This document shows, in pieces, positions 17,048 through 24,272 of a DNA stretch of 44,873 nucleotides. The stretch is from positions 1 to 44,873 of the forward strand of contig JAGAUJ010000007.1 in NCBI GenBank assembly GCA_017620845.1. The letters run 5' to 3'. The position numbers were made by a program, and so were the translations under genes. Each line of letters begins with the position of its first letter. Position 1 is the stretch's first letter. Below the pieces are notes generated by a model that saw nothing but the letters and a program-made list of their open reading frames with translations, had not been told where the DNA came from and searched no databases. This stretch comes from Rickettsiales bacterium. Lineage in GTDB: Bacteria; Pseudomonadota; Alphaproteobacteria; Rickettsiales; UBA1997.

Positions 17048-17095
17048 ATGATAGCAGTCGTCTGGTTATTTACTATAAGGTATAGAGAAGTTTGA
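17048..17095 (+). CDS. Possible 15-residue leader peptide upstream of the ABC-F gene
   Basis: An ATG at 17048 opens a short frame reading MIAVVWLFTIRYREV and stops with TGA at 17093-17095. The stop lies inside the 5' arm of a leader hairpin (17090-17127). Placement between the promoter and an ABC-F gene recalls the ribosome-controlled leaders of some ABC-F genes. It has no clear Shine-Dalgarno element, so it is a hypothesis. Confidence 0.35.
   Translation: MIAVVWLFTIRYREV
17058..17067 (+). repeat. Repeated decamer TCGTCTGGTT, copy 1
   Basis: This ten-base word recurs exactly at 29661-29670 and 30175-30184. All copies are on the plus strand, in non-coding DNA, and followed by T/A-rich bases. 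Confidence 0.6.
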
Positions 17096-17127
17096 AATAC
17101 AAACTAATATGTTTATGTATTTCAAAC
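17090..17127 (+). promoter_or_regulatory. Leader hairpin upstream of the ABC-F gene
   Basis: GTTTGAAATACA (17090-17101) pairs perfectly with TGTATTTCAAAC (17116-17127), loop 14 nt. It has no T-run, so it is not an ordinary terminator. It begins exactly where the short uORF ends. Confidence 0.7.
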
Positions 17128-17176
17128 AACAGTACAAAACACAAATTAATTATAGTATCAATAAAATAGGACGATT

Positions 17177-18901
17177 ATGTTAAAATTAGAAAATATATCA
17201 AAATCTTTCAACGGAAAGGAAATTTTTAGCGACATTAATTTTATATTAAATGACAATGAAAAATTAGGTTTAATAGGCAGAAATGGTTGTGGAAAGTCAA
17301 CGCTTTTAAAAATTATCAGTGGCGAATTAGAAAAAGATGATGGTAATATAATTACATCTAAAAATTATAGAATTGGTTATTTACAACAACATTTACAATT
17401 TAAAGAAAAAACAATATTGGATGAAGTTTGTTCTGCGCTTCCTGAATATAAACAAGACAATTTTTGGGAAGTAGAAAAAATATTACAAGATATTGGTTTT
17501 TTAATGGAAGACTTAAATAGATCACCTGACGAATTTTCTGGTGGTTGGCAAATAAGACTAAATCTTGCAAAATTATTAGTGGCAGAGCCAGATTTATTAC
17601 TGTTAGATGAACCAACAAATTATTTGGATATTATATCTATAAGGTGGTTAAAGCAATTTTTAAAAGAGTGGAAAAAATCATTTATTTTAATAACACATGA
17701 TAGAGTTTTTTTAAATGATGTTATAACACATACATTAATAATACATAGAGGAACATCTAAAAAAATTACAGGGAATGTGGATCAAATGTATGAACAAATT
17801 GCTATTGATGAAGAAAATTATGAAAAAACAAGATTAAATGAAAACAAAAAACGAGAGCAAATAGAAAAATATATAAACAGATTTAGATATAAAGCAACAC
17901 TTGCAAAACAAGTGCAGTCTAAAATTAAAATGTTAGATAAACAAGAACAAAAAGAAAAATTAGATGATATACAAGATTTAGAATTTGATTTTAATTATAA
18001 AAATATTATTACAAATAAACCTTTTATTGAAGTTGCAAATTTAACTTTTGGATATGAAAAAGATAATATTTTAATAAAAGATTTTAATTTTAAAGTTGAA
18101 AAGGGTGACAAAATTTGTGTTATTGGAAAAAATGGCAAAGGAAAATCTACACTTTTAAAATTGTTAATTGGTGAATTATACCAAAACTCTGGAAATATTG
18201 ATATTAATAATAAAGTAGATATTGGATATTTCGGTCAAATGAATATAAATAGATTAAATTTGGAAAATACAATAGAAGAAGAATTATGGGAAATTGATAA
18301 GACTTTATCAAGAAATAAAATATTAAATATTGCTGGGACTATGATGTTTACTGGGGACGATTATAAGAAAAGATTGAGTGTTTTGAGTGGTGGTGAAAAA
18401 AGTAGAGTTTTACTTGGCAAAATAATTTTAAAACCTTGTAATTTATTACTTTCAGATGAACCAACAAATCATCTTGATATGGAAAGTTGTATTTCTTTAA
18501 TGGAAGCAATTAATAATTTTGCTGGTGCAAGTGTAACTATAACACATAATGAGGATTTTTTAAATAATGTTGCTAATAAGTTAATTGTTTTTGATGATGA
18601 TAAAACTTTTGTTTTTGAGGGTGGTTATCAAGATTTTTTGAGAGAAATTGGTTGGAGTAATGAAGAGGAAATTAAGGAAGTAAAAGTTAAAAGTGAAAAA
18701 GTAATAAATACTGTTGAAAATAATAAAAATAATAAAAAAATTGATAAAAACTTTTTAAAGAAAAAAGAAAAGTTGGAAAATGAGATTTTTAAGTTGGAGT
18801 TGAAGATGGAGGAAATGATTTTAGGTGGAAACTATAACGTTGCAGATTTACAAAAAAAGATAGATGTAAAAACTGCAGAATTGGAGGAAATGGTAAAATA
18901 A
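17177..18901 (+). CDS. ABC-F family ATPase (Uup/YheS-like ribosome-associated)
   Basis: ABC-F proteins are soluble twin-ATPase proteins that act on the ribosome, relieving stalls or protecting against antibiotics. This 574-residue protein has two nucleotide-binding domains. Domain one has GRNGCGKST at 34-42, FSGGWQIRL and LLLDEPTNYLD. Domain two has GKNGKGKST near 318 and LSGGEKSRVLL followed by DEPTNHLD. Between them is the Arm/linker (roughly residues 200-280) with YINRFRYKATLAKQVQSKI, as in YheS/Uup. A Lys/Glu-rich coiled coil closes the C-terminus (about residues 500-574), as in Uup. There are no membrane segments. It has a long structured leader. I do not assign a symbol because the subfamily is uncertain. 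Confidence 0.92.
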   Translation: MLKLENISKSFNGKEIFSDINFILNDNEKLGLIGRNGCGKSTLLKIISGELEKDDGNIITSKNYRIGYLQQHLQFKEKTILDEVCSALPEYKQDNFWEVEKILQDIGFLMEDLNRSPDEFSGGWQIRLNLAKLLVAEPDLLLLDEPTNYLDIISIRWLKQFLKEWKKSFILITHDRVFLNDVITHTLIIHRGTSKKITGNVDQMYEQIAIDEENYEKTRLNENKKREQIEKYINRFRYKATLAKQVQSKIKMLDKQEQKEKLDDIQDLEFDFNYKNIITNKPFIEVANLTFGYEKDNILIKDFNFKVEKGDKICVIGKNGKGKSTLLKLLIGELYQNSGNIDINNKVDIGYFGQMNINRLNLENTIEEELWEIDKTLSRNKILNIAGTMMFTGDDYKKRLSVLSGGEKSRVLLGKIILKPCNLLLSDEPTNHLDMESCISLMEAINNFAGASVTITHNEDFLNNVANKLIVFDDDKTFVFEGGYQDFLREIGWSNEEEIKEVKVKSEKVINTVENNKNNKKIDKNFLKKKEKLENEIFKLELKMEEMILGGNYNVADLQKKIDVKTAELEEMVK

Positions 18902-18920
18902 AACATTGTTTATAAACCTA

Positions 18921-18952
18921 AAAAAACCACCAGTGTTTACTGGTGGTTTTAT
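18921..18952. terminator. Bidirectional terminator between ABC-F and rubrerythrin genes
   Basis: A perfect stem ACCACCAGT/ACTGGTGGT with a 4-base loop is flanked by A's on one side and T's on the other. It serves both convergent genes. Confidence 0.92.
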
Positions 18953-18977
18953 TTTCATTGTTATATTATTTATACTA

Positions 18978-19556
18978 TTAATATAATTTTTCGTTTAATT
19001 CAACAAAATACTCTTTTTTGTGGTTACAAGCAGGACAAACCAAAGGCGCCTCTTCTGCTGAAATATGGAAACCGCAATTTGTGCATTTCCAAACAACTAA
19101 GCCAGATTTTTTAAATAAACCACCTTTGTTTAAATCCTCAATTAATTTGTTAAATCTTTCTTCATGGTATGTTTCTGCTTTTGCAACACTTTCAAATGCT
19201 TGTGCTATAACTTCAAAACCTTCTTCTCTTGCAATTTTAGCAAATTCTGGGTACATATCAGCCCATTCTTCATGTTCACCATTTGCAGAAGCAATAAGAT
19301 TTTCCAAAGTTGTGCCGATTTTTCCAGCTGGAAAAGTTGCAGTAATTTCAAGACCCTCACCACCTTCTAAAAATTTAAAAAATCTTTTAGCGTGTTCTTT
19401 TTCGTGGTTTGCTGTTTCTTCAAAAATAGTAGCAATTGTTGGGTAATTTTCTTTTTTGGCAATACTTGCAAAATATGTATATCTATTTCTTGCTTGTGAT
19501 TCACCAGCAAATGCTTTTAATAAATTTTCTTTTGTTTTTGTATTGTCTAATTTCAT
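18978..19556 (-). CDS. rbr: Rubrerythrin
   Basis: Rubrerythrin is a cytoplasmic non-haem iron peroxidase that reduces hydrogen peroxide, typical of anaerobes and microaerophiles. Visible are the diiron ligands in a ferritin-like bundle (GESQARNRY with E18, EETANHEKEHAKRFF and the EAETYHEERF-like segment KAETYHEERF). A C-terminal rubredoxin-type FeS4 site, WKCTNCGF...CPACNH, supplies four cysteines. The length of 192 residues is standard. It has its own consensus promoter. The partner reductase or rubredoxin is not in the window. Confidence 0.96.
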   Translation of the reverse strand: MKLDNTKTKENLLKAFAGESQARNRYTYFASIAKKENYPTIATIFEETANHEKEHAKRFFKFLEGGEGLEITATFPAGKIGTTLENLIASANGEHEEWADMYPEFAKIAREEGFEVIAQAFESVAKAETYHEERFNKLIEDLNKGGLFKKSGLVVWKCTNCGFHISAEEAPLVCPACNHKKEYFVELNEKLY

Positions 19557-19585
19557 ATGTTTATTAAATTATTTGTCTACAAGGA

Positions 19586-19614
19586 ATTATATAGTTACTT
19601 TTTTAATTAATCAA
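19586..19614 (-). promoter_or_regulatory. Promoter of rubrerythrin
   Basis: On the minus strand TTGATT (19614-19609), a 17-base spacer and TATAAT (19591-19586) lie about 30 bases before the ATG at 19556. Confidence 0.75.
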
Positions 19615-19647
19615 GTTAATTATTTTTAAAACTATATTAATAATTAT

Positions 19648-19676
19648 TTGACTTTAAAAATATATTTTTTTTAATT
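19648..19676 (+). promoter_or_regulatory. Probable promoter of the tRNA-His/tRNA-Leu pair
   Basis: TTGACT (19648-19653) precedes TTAATT (19671-19676) by 17 bases, ending 12 bases before the tRNA-His 5' end. The -10 is weak. Confidence 0.5.
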
Positions 19677-19687
19677 AAATTTGTTGT

Positions 19688-19764
19688 GGCGAGCGTGGCT
19701 CAATGGTTAGAGTAGCGGGTTGTGATTCCGTTGGTTGTGGGTTCGAGTCCCATCGCTTGCCCCA
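19688..19764 (+). tRNA. tRNA-His (anticodon GTG)
   Basis: The acceptor GCGAGCG pairs with CGCTTGC. The base before it is G (G-1) and the discriminator is C73, followed by an encoded CCA, so the classical histidine identity pair G-1:C73 is present. The anticodon loop is TTGTGAT. Many Rhizobiales, Caulobacterales and Rhodobacterales have lost this pair, whereas Rickettsiales keep it. Confidence 0.95.
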
Positions 19765-19767
19765 CTT

Positions 19768-19851
19768 GCCTCTGTGGTGGAATGGTAGACACGATAGACT
19801 CAAAATCTATTGTCGCGAGACATCTCGGTTCGAGTCCGAGCAGAGGTACCA
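19768..19851 (+). tRNA. tRNA-Leu (anticodon CAA)
   Basis: A class II tRNA with acceptor GCCTCTG/CAGAGGT, a long variable arm (TGTCGCGAGACATCTC region), anticodon loop CTCAAAA (CAA) and an encoded CCA. It follows tRNA-His by three bases, so the two are co-transcribed. Confidence 0.95.
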
Positions 19852-20031
19852 GTCGTTTTTTTATTATCCATTTTTTAATGTTTCTTTTGTTATATAAATA
19901 CCATTTGTGTATTATTAATAAAAATTATAAATGATATCATTTGTTAATAAATAGATTAATAGTAGATTTACTATCTTGTAAATAAAATTATAATTATTAC
20001 TATATTGATAGTTATTTATTATAAAAAACAT

Positions 20032-20706
20032 ATGGAAAAAGTAAATTTTATATTTGATTTTGATTCTACATTAGTAAAAATTGAAAGTCTTGATGAGGTT
20101 TTAGCCTTGTCAATAGGACAAAATGTGGAAAAATTAGAAAAATTATCTAATTTAACAAAACTTGGTATGGAGGGTAAAATAACCTTTAAAGAATCACTTG
20201 AACAAAGATTACAACTATCAAATATAAATAAAGAATTAATTAATATTGTTATGAATAAAGCACTTTCTAATTTTACTGATGGTATTAATAGTTTTATTGA
20301 TAATTTGTTAACTTATGAAAATGTTAATGTTTTTGTTGTAAGCGGTGGTTTTGTAGATATTATTAATCCGGTAGCAGAAAAATTAAATATTGATGTAAGT
20401 AATGTTTATGCGAATAAGTTTATTTTTGATGGAGATAATGTTTGTGGTATTGAAGATACTTTATTGTTGCAAAAAGCTGGAAAGGCAAAAATAATTCAAG
20501 ATTTGAAAGATAGAGGTGTTATAACTGGAAAAACTGTTATGGTTGGTGACGGCTATACTGATTTGGAAACACAATTGGTTGGTGCTGTTGATGAGTATGT
20601 TTGTTTTTGTGGTGTTGTGAATAGGGAGAGTGTTAAAAAAGAGGCTAAACTTGTTGCAAATAATGTTGCTGAATTGGAAAATATTTGTTTGTCTTTGATT
20701 AAATAG
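20032..20706 (+). CDS. serB: Phosphoserine phosphatase-like HAD-IB hydrolase
   Basis: SerB dephosphorylates phosphoserine in the last step of serine synthesis. I start at the ATG at 20032 (MEKVNFIFDFDSTL); an ATG-like start 27 bases upstream adds a non-conserved stretch. Motif I is FDFDSTLVKIES with both aspartates (the E-S after it is typical of SerB). Motif II is VVSGGF. Lys of motif III lies in QKAGKAKII. Motif IV is VMVGDGYTDLE. The product is 224 residues. serA and serC are not in the window, so the substrate remains likely rather than certain. A perfect hairpin terminator follows. Confidence 0.85.
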   Translation: MEKVNFIFDFDSTLVKIESLDEVLALSIGQNVEKLEKLSNLTKLGMEGKITFKESLEQRLQLSNINKELINIVMNKALSNFTDGINSFIDNLLTYENVNVFVVSGGFVDIINPVAEKLNIDVSNVYANKFIFDGDNVCGIEDTLLLQKAGKAKIIQDLKDRGVITGKTVMVGDGYTDLETQLVGAVDEYVCFCGVVNRESVKKEAKLVANNVAELENICLSLIK

Positions 20707-20734
20707 TGAAGAATGGTAATTGGGATTATAAACA

Positions 20735-20772
20735 AATCAGTCTTATTTGTGTAAATAAGACTGATTATTTTG
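20735..20772 (+). terminator. Terminator after serB-like gene
   Basis: AATCAGTCTTATTT pairs perfectly with AAATAAGACTGATT around the 4-base loop GTGT, and is followed by ATTTTG. Confidence 0.85.
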
Positions 20773-20947
20773 ATTCTATATTATATTCTGTTAATTGTGG
20801 TATGATTATATATAATAATCATTTGAGTATTTTTTGTTTTGATATTCTTTTTTCTATTATGTTGTAGAAGTTAATTTTTGTTAAAAATATATTTACAAAT
20901 AAAATAAGCAATTTATTATATCATCAGTTATTATTTACACATTTTTT

Positions 20948-21736
20948 ATGTCATCAAATATCGCAAAAAATATATACAACACAACGCTATTAACAATCAA
21001 AAAATACAAATATATATTAATGGCATTAGCCGTTTTTACTATCGGTTTTATTCACAGAACAAACACAGAGGGAAAAAACGAAGCAATAGCAATAACAAAT
21101 AACACTCAACAAAAAATGACTGCACCAGCAACAGTTGTAATTCACACAGGTCTATTTGACAAATCACAAGAAGAAAAACGAAATTTTTTATTAAATAATT
21201 ACGAAATGGACAATTTACTTGGCGAGAAAAGCGCTAAAATATCAATCATAGAATATTCATCATTTACTTGTAAATATTGCAAAAAATTAAGAAAAGAAAT
21301 AAATAAAATAATACAAGAATATGTTTATGACAAGAAAATTGCGAATTATGCAACAAGACCATTATACAATACAAAAACAATACCATTTGGTGCCTTTATA
21401 CAATGTTCCAGAAAAGAAGATAAACAAAGAATAATAGATAGATTATTTGAAGCGAATGTTAATAGTATAGTTAGTATGGAAGATTTTTTAATAAAAGTTG
21501 GAAAAGACTTTAATATGAATGAAGAATATGTAAAAAGTTGCCTTTACAATGAAGAAATGTATCAAAAACTTATTTATATGCAACAAGAAACAAATTCGGT
21601 ATTTGATTTAAAAGGGACGCCAGTTTTAATTATAAATGGCGAAGAATATGCTGGATACAAAACATATCAAGAATTAAAAGAAATTATTGATAGAATAATA
21701 AATAATAATAATATAAAAAATAATTATGTTAAGTAA
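20948..21736 (+). CDS. DsbA-like thiol oxidoreductase, membrane-anchored
   Basis: This thioredoxin-fold protein resembles the DsbA/Com1-type oxidoreductases of Rickettsiales, which form or isomerise disulfides in the periplasm. Residues 20-36 form one hydrophobic anchor. The active site is CKYC (Cys108-Cys111) after IIEYSSFT. A helical insertion follows, then FDLKGTPVLIINGEEYAGYK near residue 220, containing the expected cis-proline (TP). The length is 262 residues. Its 3' end overlaps the LapA-like gene by 11 bases, so it heads a four-gene cluster. Two more cysteines (C144 and C188 approximately) may be structural. Confidence 0.88.
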   Translation: MSSNIAKNIYNTTLLTIKKYKYILMALAVFTIGFIHRTNTEGKNEAIAITNNTQQKMTAPATVVIHTGLFDKSQEEKRNFLLNNYEMDNLLGEKSAKISIIEYSSFTCKYCKKLRKEINKIIQEYVYDKKIANYATRPLYNTKTIPFGAFIQCSRKEDKQRIIDRLFEANVNSIVSMEDFLIKVGKDFNMNEEYVKSCLYNEEMYQKLIYMQQETNSVFDLKGTPVLIINGEEYAGYKTYQELKEIIDRIINNNNIKNNYVK

Positions 21737-22052
21737 AATAATAAAAATATGTAAATTAACTATTACTTTAATTTGTATTGTAATATTTACACTATTTGTA
21801 TTTAATAATACAACAAAAACAACAATTAATTTATGGCCTTTTTCTACAAATGTTGAAATAAGAGTATTTTTATTAATTATATTTGTATTTATATTGGGAA
21901 TGTTGTTTTCTATGTTAATTAATTTTATCAAAAATGGACTTGATATATCTAAAATAAAAGATAGTTATAAGATTAAACAATTAGAAAAAGAAGTTAATAA
22001 TTTAAAGAACAATTATGATAAAAATGAAGAAAAAACTATTAATAATAATTAA
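21726..22052 (+). CDS. LapA-domain (DUF1049) inner-membrane protein
   Basis: A 108-residue protein with two transmembrane helices (about residues 8-28 and 45-68) flanking the short motif NNTTKTTINLWPF, which is the hallmark of the LapA/DUF1049 family. A basic, coiled-coil-like cytoplasmic tail follows (KQLEKEVNNLKNNY). In E. coli LapA works with LapB to control LPS synthesis through LpxC. No LapB is adjacent here. It overlaps both the upstream thiol oxidoreductase and the downstream lipoprotein gene. Confidence 0.78.
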   Translation: MLSKIIKICKLTITLICIVIFTLFVFNNTTKTTINLWPFSTNVEIRVFLLIIFVFILGMLFSMLINFIKNGLDISKIKDSYKIKQLEKEVNNLKNNYDKNEEKTINNN

Positions 22053-22656
22053 TTTATTGTTTGTGGTTGCTTGTGTTGGGGGTGGTGCTGTTAAGGATTT
22101 GGGGGATGTAAAAAATATTGCTATTAATTATGGTAAATTGTGTAATTGTATAAAAATAACAAATAACGATAATACTTTTAAAGTAGATTTACAAGATAAA
22201 AATATAATAAAAGGTGGAATATTTTATTTTGTAAATAATAATGATTTATTTATAATATCAGGTTCTAAAAGTGTAATTAAAATCTCTTTAAAAAATCAAA
22301 ATATTGATTGGATTAAAGAGATGACTATAACACCATATAATAATTTTGTATTTGATAAAGAAAATATTTATTTTAATGGAATAGATAATAATTTTTATAT
22401 TTTGGATTATGAAAGTGGTAATATAAAAGGTATGTTTTTTAATACAAATATAAATACAATATTCAATATAAAACAACCGTATGCTTACAAAAATTACATT
22501 GTCGCATTTTTTGCAAATAATGAGATTTTTATCATAAATAGATTAACAAATAAAATAGTTAAAACCATTGAATATGATAATATAGATATTAAGAACAATA
22601 TAATTACAATAGATGGTAATAAAACAATTAATTTAAACAATTTAAAGGATAAATAA
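22024..22656 (+). CDS. Short lipoprotein with PQQ/BamB-like beta repeats
   Basis: From the ATG at 22024 the N-terminus is a lipoprotein signal with lipobox VVAC (Cys17), made a lipoprotein by Lgt. An ATG nine bases upstream is an alternative. The mature part shows short repeated beta-strand motifs with aromatic and Asp residues (FYFVNNNDLFIISGS, IYFNGIDNNFYILDYESG, IVAFFANNEIFIINRLTNK), as in PQQ-type propeller blades of BamB. At 210 residues it is about half the usual length of BamB (near 390), so it could be a reduced BamB or only a partial propeller. It overlaps the LapA-like gene, and its stop shares a base with the elbB start. Confidence 0.65.
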   Translation: MKKKLLIIINLLFVVACVGGGAVKDLGDVKNIAINYGKLCNCIKITNNDNTFKVDLQDKNIIKGGIFYFVNNNDLFIISGSKSVIKISLKNQNIDWIKEMTITPYNNFVFDKENIYFNGIDNNFYILDYESGNIKGMFFNTNINTIFNIKQPYAYKNYIVAFFANNEIFIINRLTNKIVKTIEYDNIDIKNNIITIDGNKTINLNNLKDK

Positions 22657-23303
22657 TGAAAACATTTGCTTTTATTTTGGCTGGTTGTGGTGGTTTTGAT
22701 GGAACAGAAATACATGAAGCAACCTATTCTTTTTTGGCTTGTAAACAATTTGGTTGCGAATATAAATGTTTTTCTTTAAATAAGCAACAAAAAATTGTAA
22801 AGAATACTATAACAAGAGAAATTGTAAGTGAAAATAGAAATTTGTTAGTGGAATCAGCAAGATTGGCAAAAAATGGAATAGAAGATATTAAAAATTTAAA
22901 TGTTGATGATTTTGATGTTTTATTTTTCCCAGGCGGTTTGGGTTCTGCAATAAATATTTCAACATATTATACAGATGGTGAAAATTATGAGGTTGATGAA
23001 AGTATAAAAGAAATAATATTAAAGTTTAAGGAGCAAAATAAACCAATTTGTGCTGTGTGTATTGCGCCTATGATTTTGAATAAGGTATTGAGTGGAATTG
23101 AAATTACACTTGGTAATGATAAGAATATTGCTGAAATTGTTGAAAGAAGTGGAAACAGGCATATTAATACTAAAAGTGGTAATATTTGTATTGATTTGAA
23201 AAATAAAATATTTACAAGTCCTTGTTTTATGTTGACAAAAAATCCAGCAGTTGTGTATGAGGAAGTTTGTGAAATTATTAAGAGTGCTGTTGAATCTGTT
23301 TAG
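22656..23303 (+). CDS. elbB: ElbB family DJ-1/PfpI-like protein
   Basis: The protein matches E. coli ElbB, a DJ-1-superfamily glyoxalase. Landmarks are ILAGCGGFDGTEIHEA at the N-terminus (ElbB: LSGCGVYDGSEIHEA), TREIVSENRNLLVESARLAK, DVLFFPGGLGSA, and AVCIAPMIL with the nucleophile Cys near residue 130. Near the end is FTSPCFML. The length of 215 residues is normal. The start codon overlaps the previous stop (TAATG), so it is translationally coupled. Its cellular role in this organism is unknown; detoxification of reactive carbonyls is the usual proposal. Confidence 0.9.
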   Translation: MKTFAFILAGCGGFDGTEIHEATYSFLACKQFGCEYKCFSLNKQQKIVKNTITREIVSENRNLLVESARLAKNGIEDIKNLNVDDFDVLFFPGGLGSAINISTYYTDGENYEVDESIKEIILKFKEQNKPICAVCIAPMILNKVLSGIEITLGNDKNIAEIVERSGNRHINTKSGNICIDLKNKIFTSPCFMLTKNPAVVYEEVCEIIKSAVESV

Positions 23304-23353
23304 TATCATTATTTTGACAGTTTTAATTTATTATTTTTTATAAATGGTTTATT

Positions 23354-23382
23354 GATGAGTAAATGTTGCTTATTCATTTTTT
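23354..23382 (+). terminator. Terminator after elbB
   Basis: ATGAGTAA pairs with TTATTCAT (one G-U) around a 7-base loop, followed directly by six T's. Confidence 0.75.
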
Positions 23383-23477
23383 AAATTAATGGTTTATTTT
23401 TTGACACAAGCACCACAGACTTTTTGACACAGTAAAAAATGTAAAACTTAGAAAGTATTGAAAATAAAGACTTTTTA

Positions 23478-23554
23478 TGGCGTCCTTGGGCGGATTTGAA
23501 CCGCCGACCTACAGCTTAGGAGGCTGTCGCTCTATCCAACTGAGCTACAAGGAC
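23478..23554 (-). tRNA. tRNA-Arg (anticodon CCT)
   Basis: The minus strand gives acceptor GTCCTTG/CAAGGAC, anticodon stem ACAGC/GCTGT with loop CTCCTAA (CCT), T arm GGCGG-TTCAAAT-CCGCC, discriminator G and an encoded CCA. Confidence 0.95.
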
Positions 23555-23562
23555 ACGATAAT

Positions 23563-23590
23563 ATTGTAAATATATAAAATATAAGGTCAA
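23563..23590 (-). promoter_or_regulatory. Promoter of tRNA-Arg
   Basis: Minus-strand TTGACC (23590-23585) and TACAAT (23568-23563), spaced 16 bases, end eight bases before the tRNA. Confidence 0.65.
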
Positions 23591-23760
23591 GATTTTTTTA
23601 AACAATTATAATAATTATTTAAATTAGTATAAATTATGTGTGGTAAAATTATAAAATATTATTGTCTAACATAAGTATAAATAAAAATATTCCAAAACAC
23701 CTATGTTTTTATATACACATATAAATTAGTCTATTTTATTGGCTTAAAGTTTTTTAAGAC

Positions 23761-23794
23761 AAAAAAATAAGATAGAACAAACGCGTTCTATCTT
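23761..23794 (-). terminator. Terminator after the HU gene
   Basis: Read on the minus strand, AAGATAGAAC pairs perfectly with GTTCTATCTT around a 6-base loop and is followed by ATTTTTTT. A second, smaller palindrome (TTGTACGTACAA) precedes it. Confidence 0.9.
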
Positions 23795-23839
23795 TCGGTT
23801 GTACGTACAATCGTTGTAAACAATTAGGCTCGTGCAAAA

Positions 23840-24148
23840 CTATTTCTTTTTATTGCAACAACCTTTTTTACCACAACATTTAACGTCTTCTTTTAAAGCT
23901 TTTCCAGGTTTAAATTTAACTCTCTTAGAAGCTGCTATTTTAATTTCTTTACCTGTTTGAGGGTTTCTACCCATTTTTTCTTTTGTTTCAGTAACACTAA
24001 AAGTACCAAAGCCAATTAATGTAACTTTATCGCCACCTTTTAATGCGTGTTTAACGTTTTCTATAAAAGCAGTAATAAGCAAGTCAGCGTCTTTTTGTAA
24101 ACAACCTGTTTGCTCAGCAATAGCTTTAACTAAATCATTTTTATGCAT
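23840..24148 (-). CDS. hup: HU-family histone-like DNA-binding protein with Cys/Lys tail
   Basis: HU bends and packages DNA as a dimer. The 102-residue protein has the complete fold: MHKNDLVKAIAEQTG at the N-terminus, GGDKVTLIGFGTFSV, and the DNA-contacting arm GRNPQTGKEIKI. The fold ends at KPGKALKEDV (about residue 89), where normal HU proteins stop. Here 13 extra residues follow (KCCGKKGCCNKKK) with two CC pairs, at 91-92 and 97-98, among lysines. Such a tail is not part of standard HU and may bind metal or DNA. A double-hairpin terminator follows. Two exact AAGCTT words lie in its upstream region. Confidence 0.95.
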   Translation of the reverse strand: MHKNDLVKAIAEQTGCLQKDADLLITAFIENVKHALKGGDKVTLIGFGTFSVTETKEKMGRNPQTGKEIKIAASKRVKFKPGKALKEDVKCCGKKGCCNKKK

Positions 24149-24272
24149 AACTAATCTTTGTTAATTAATAAAATAAGCTTTCAAGCTTCTATACTGTTAA
24201 TGTTAGTATTATTATTTAAATAAATCAACATTTTTTTATATTTTTATTATTTATCTTAAAAATCAAGTATTT

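Larger units (their letters stand above)
16821..17176. other. Intergenic region with ABC-F promoter and leader
   Basis: These 356 bases separate divergent genes. The right half holds the ABC-F promoter, short uORF and hairpin described separately, and one copy of a repeated decamer at 17058-17067. The left half shows nothing recognisable besides AT-rich sequence. Confidence 0.6.

Noticed and set aside
23399..23440. Two TTTTTGACACA words 22 bases apart near the tRNA-Arg 3' side
   Set aside because: Only two copies, no spacer pattern and no pairing; too little to call a repeat element or CRISPR.
24170..24190. AAGCTTTCAAGCTT upstream of the HU gene as a hairpin
   Set aside because: The loop would be only two bases, so it cannot fold as a hairpin; it is noted only as two neighbouring AAGCTT words.
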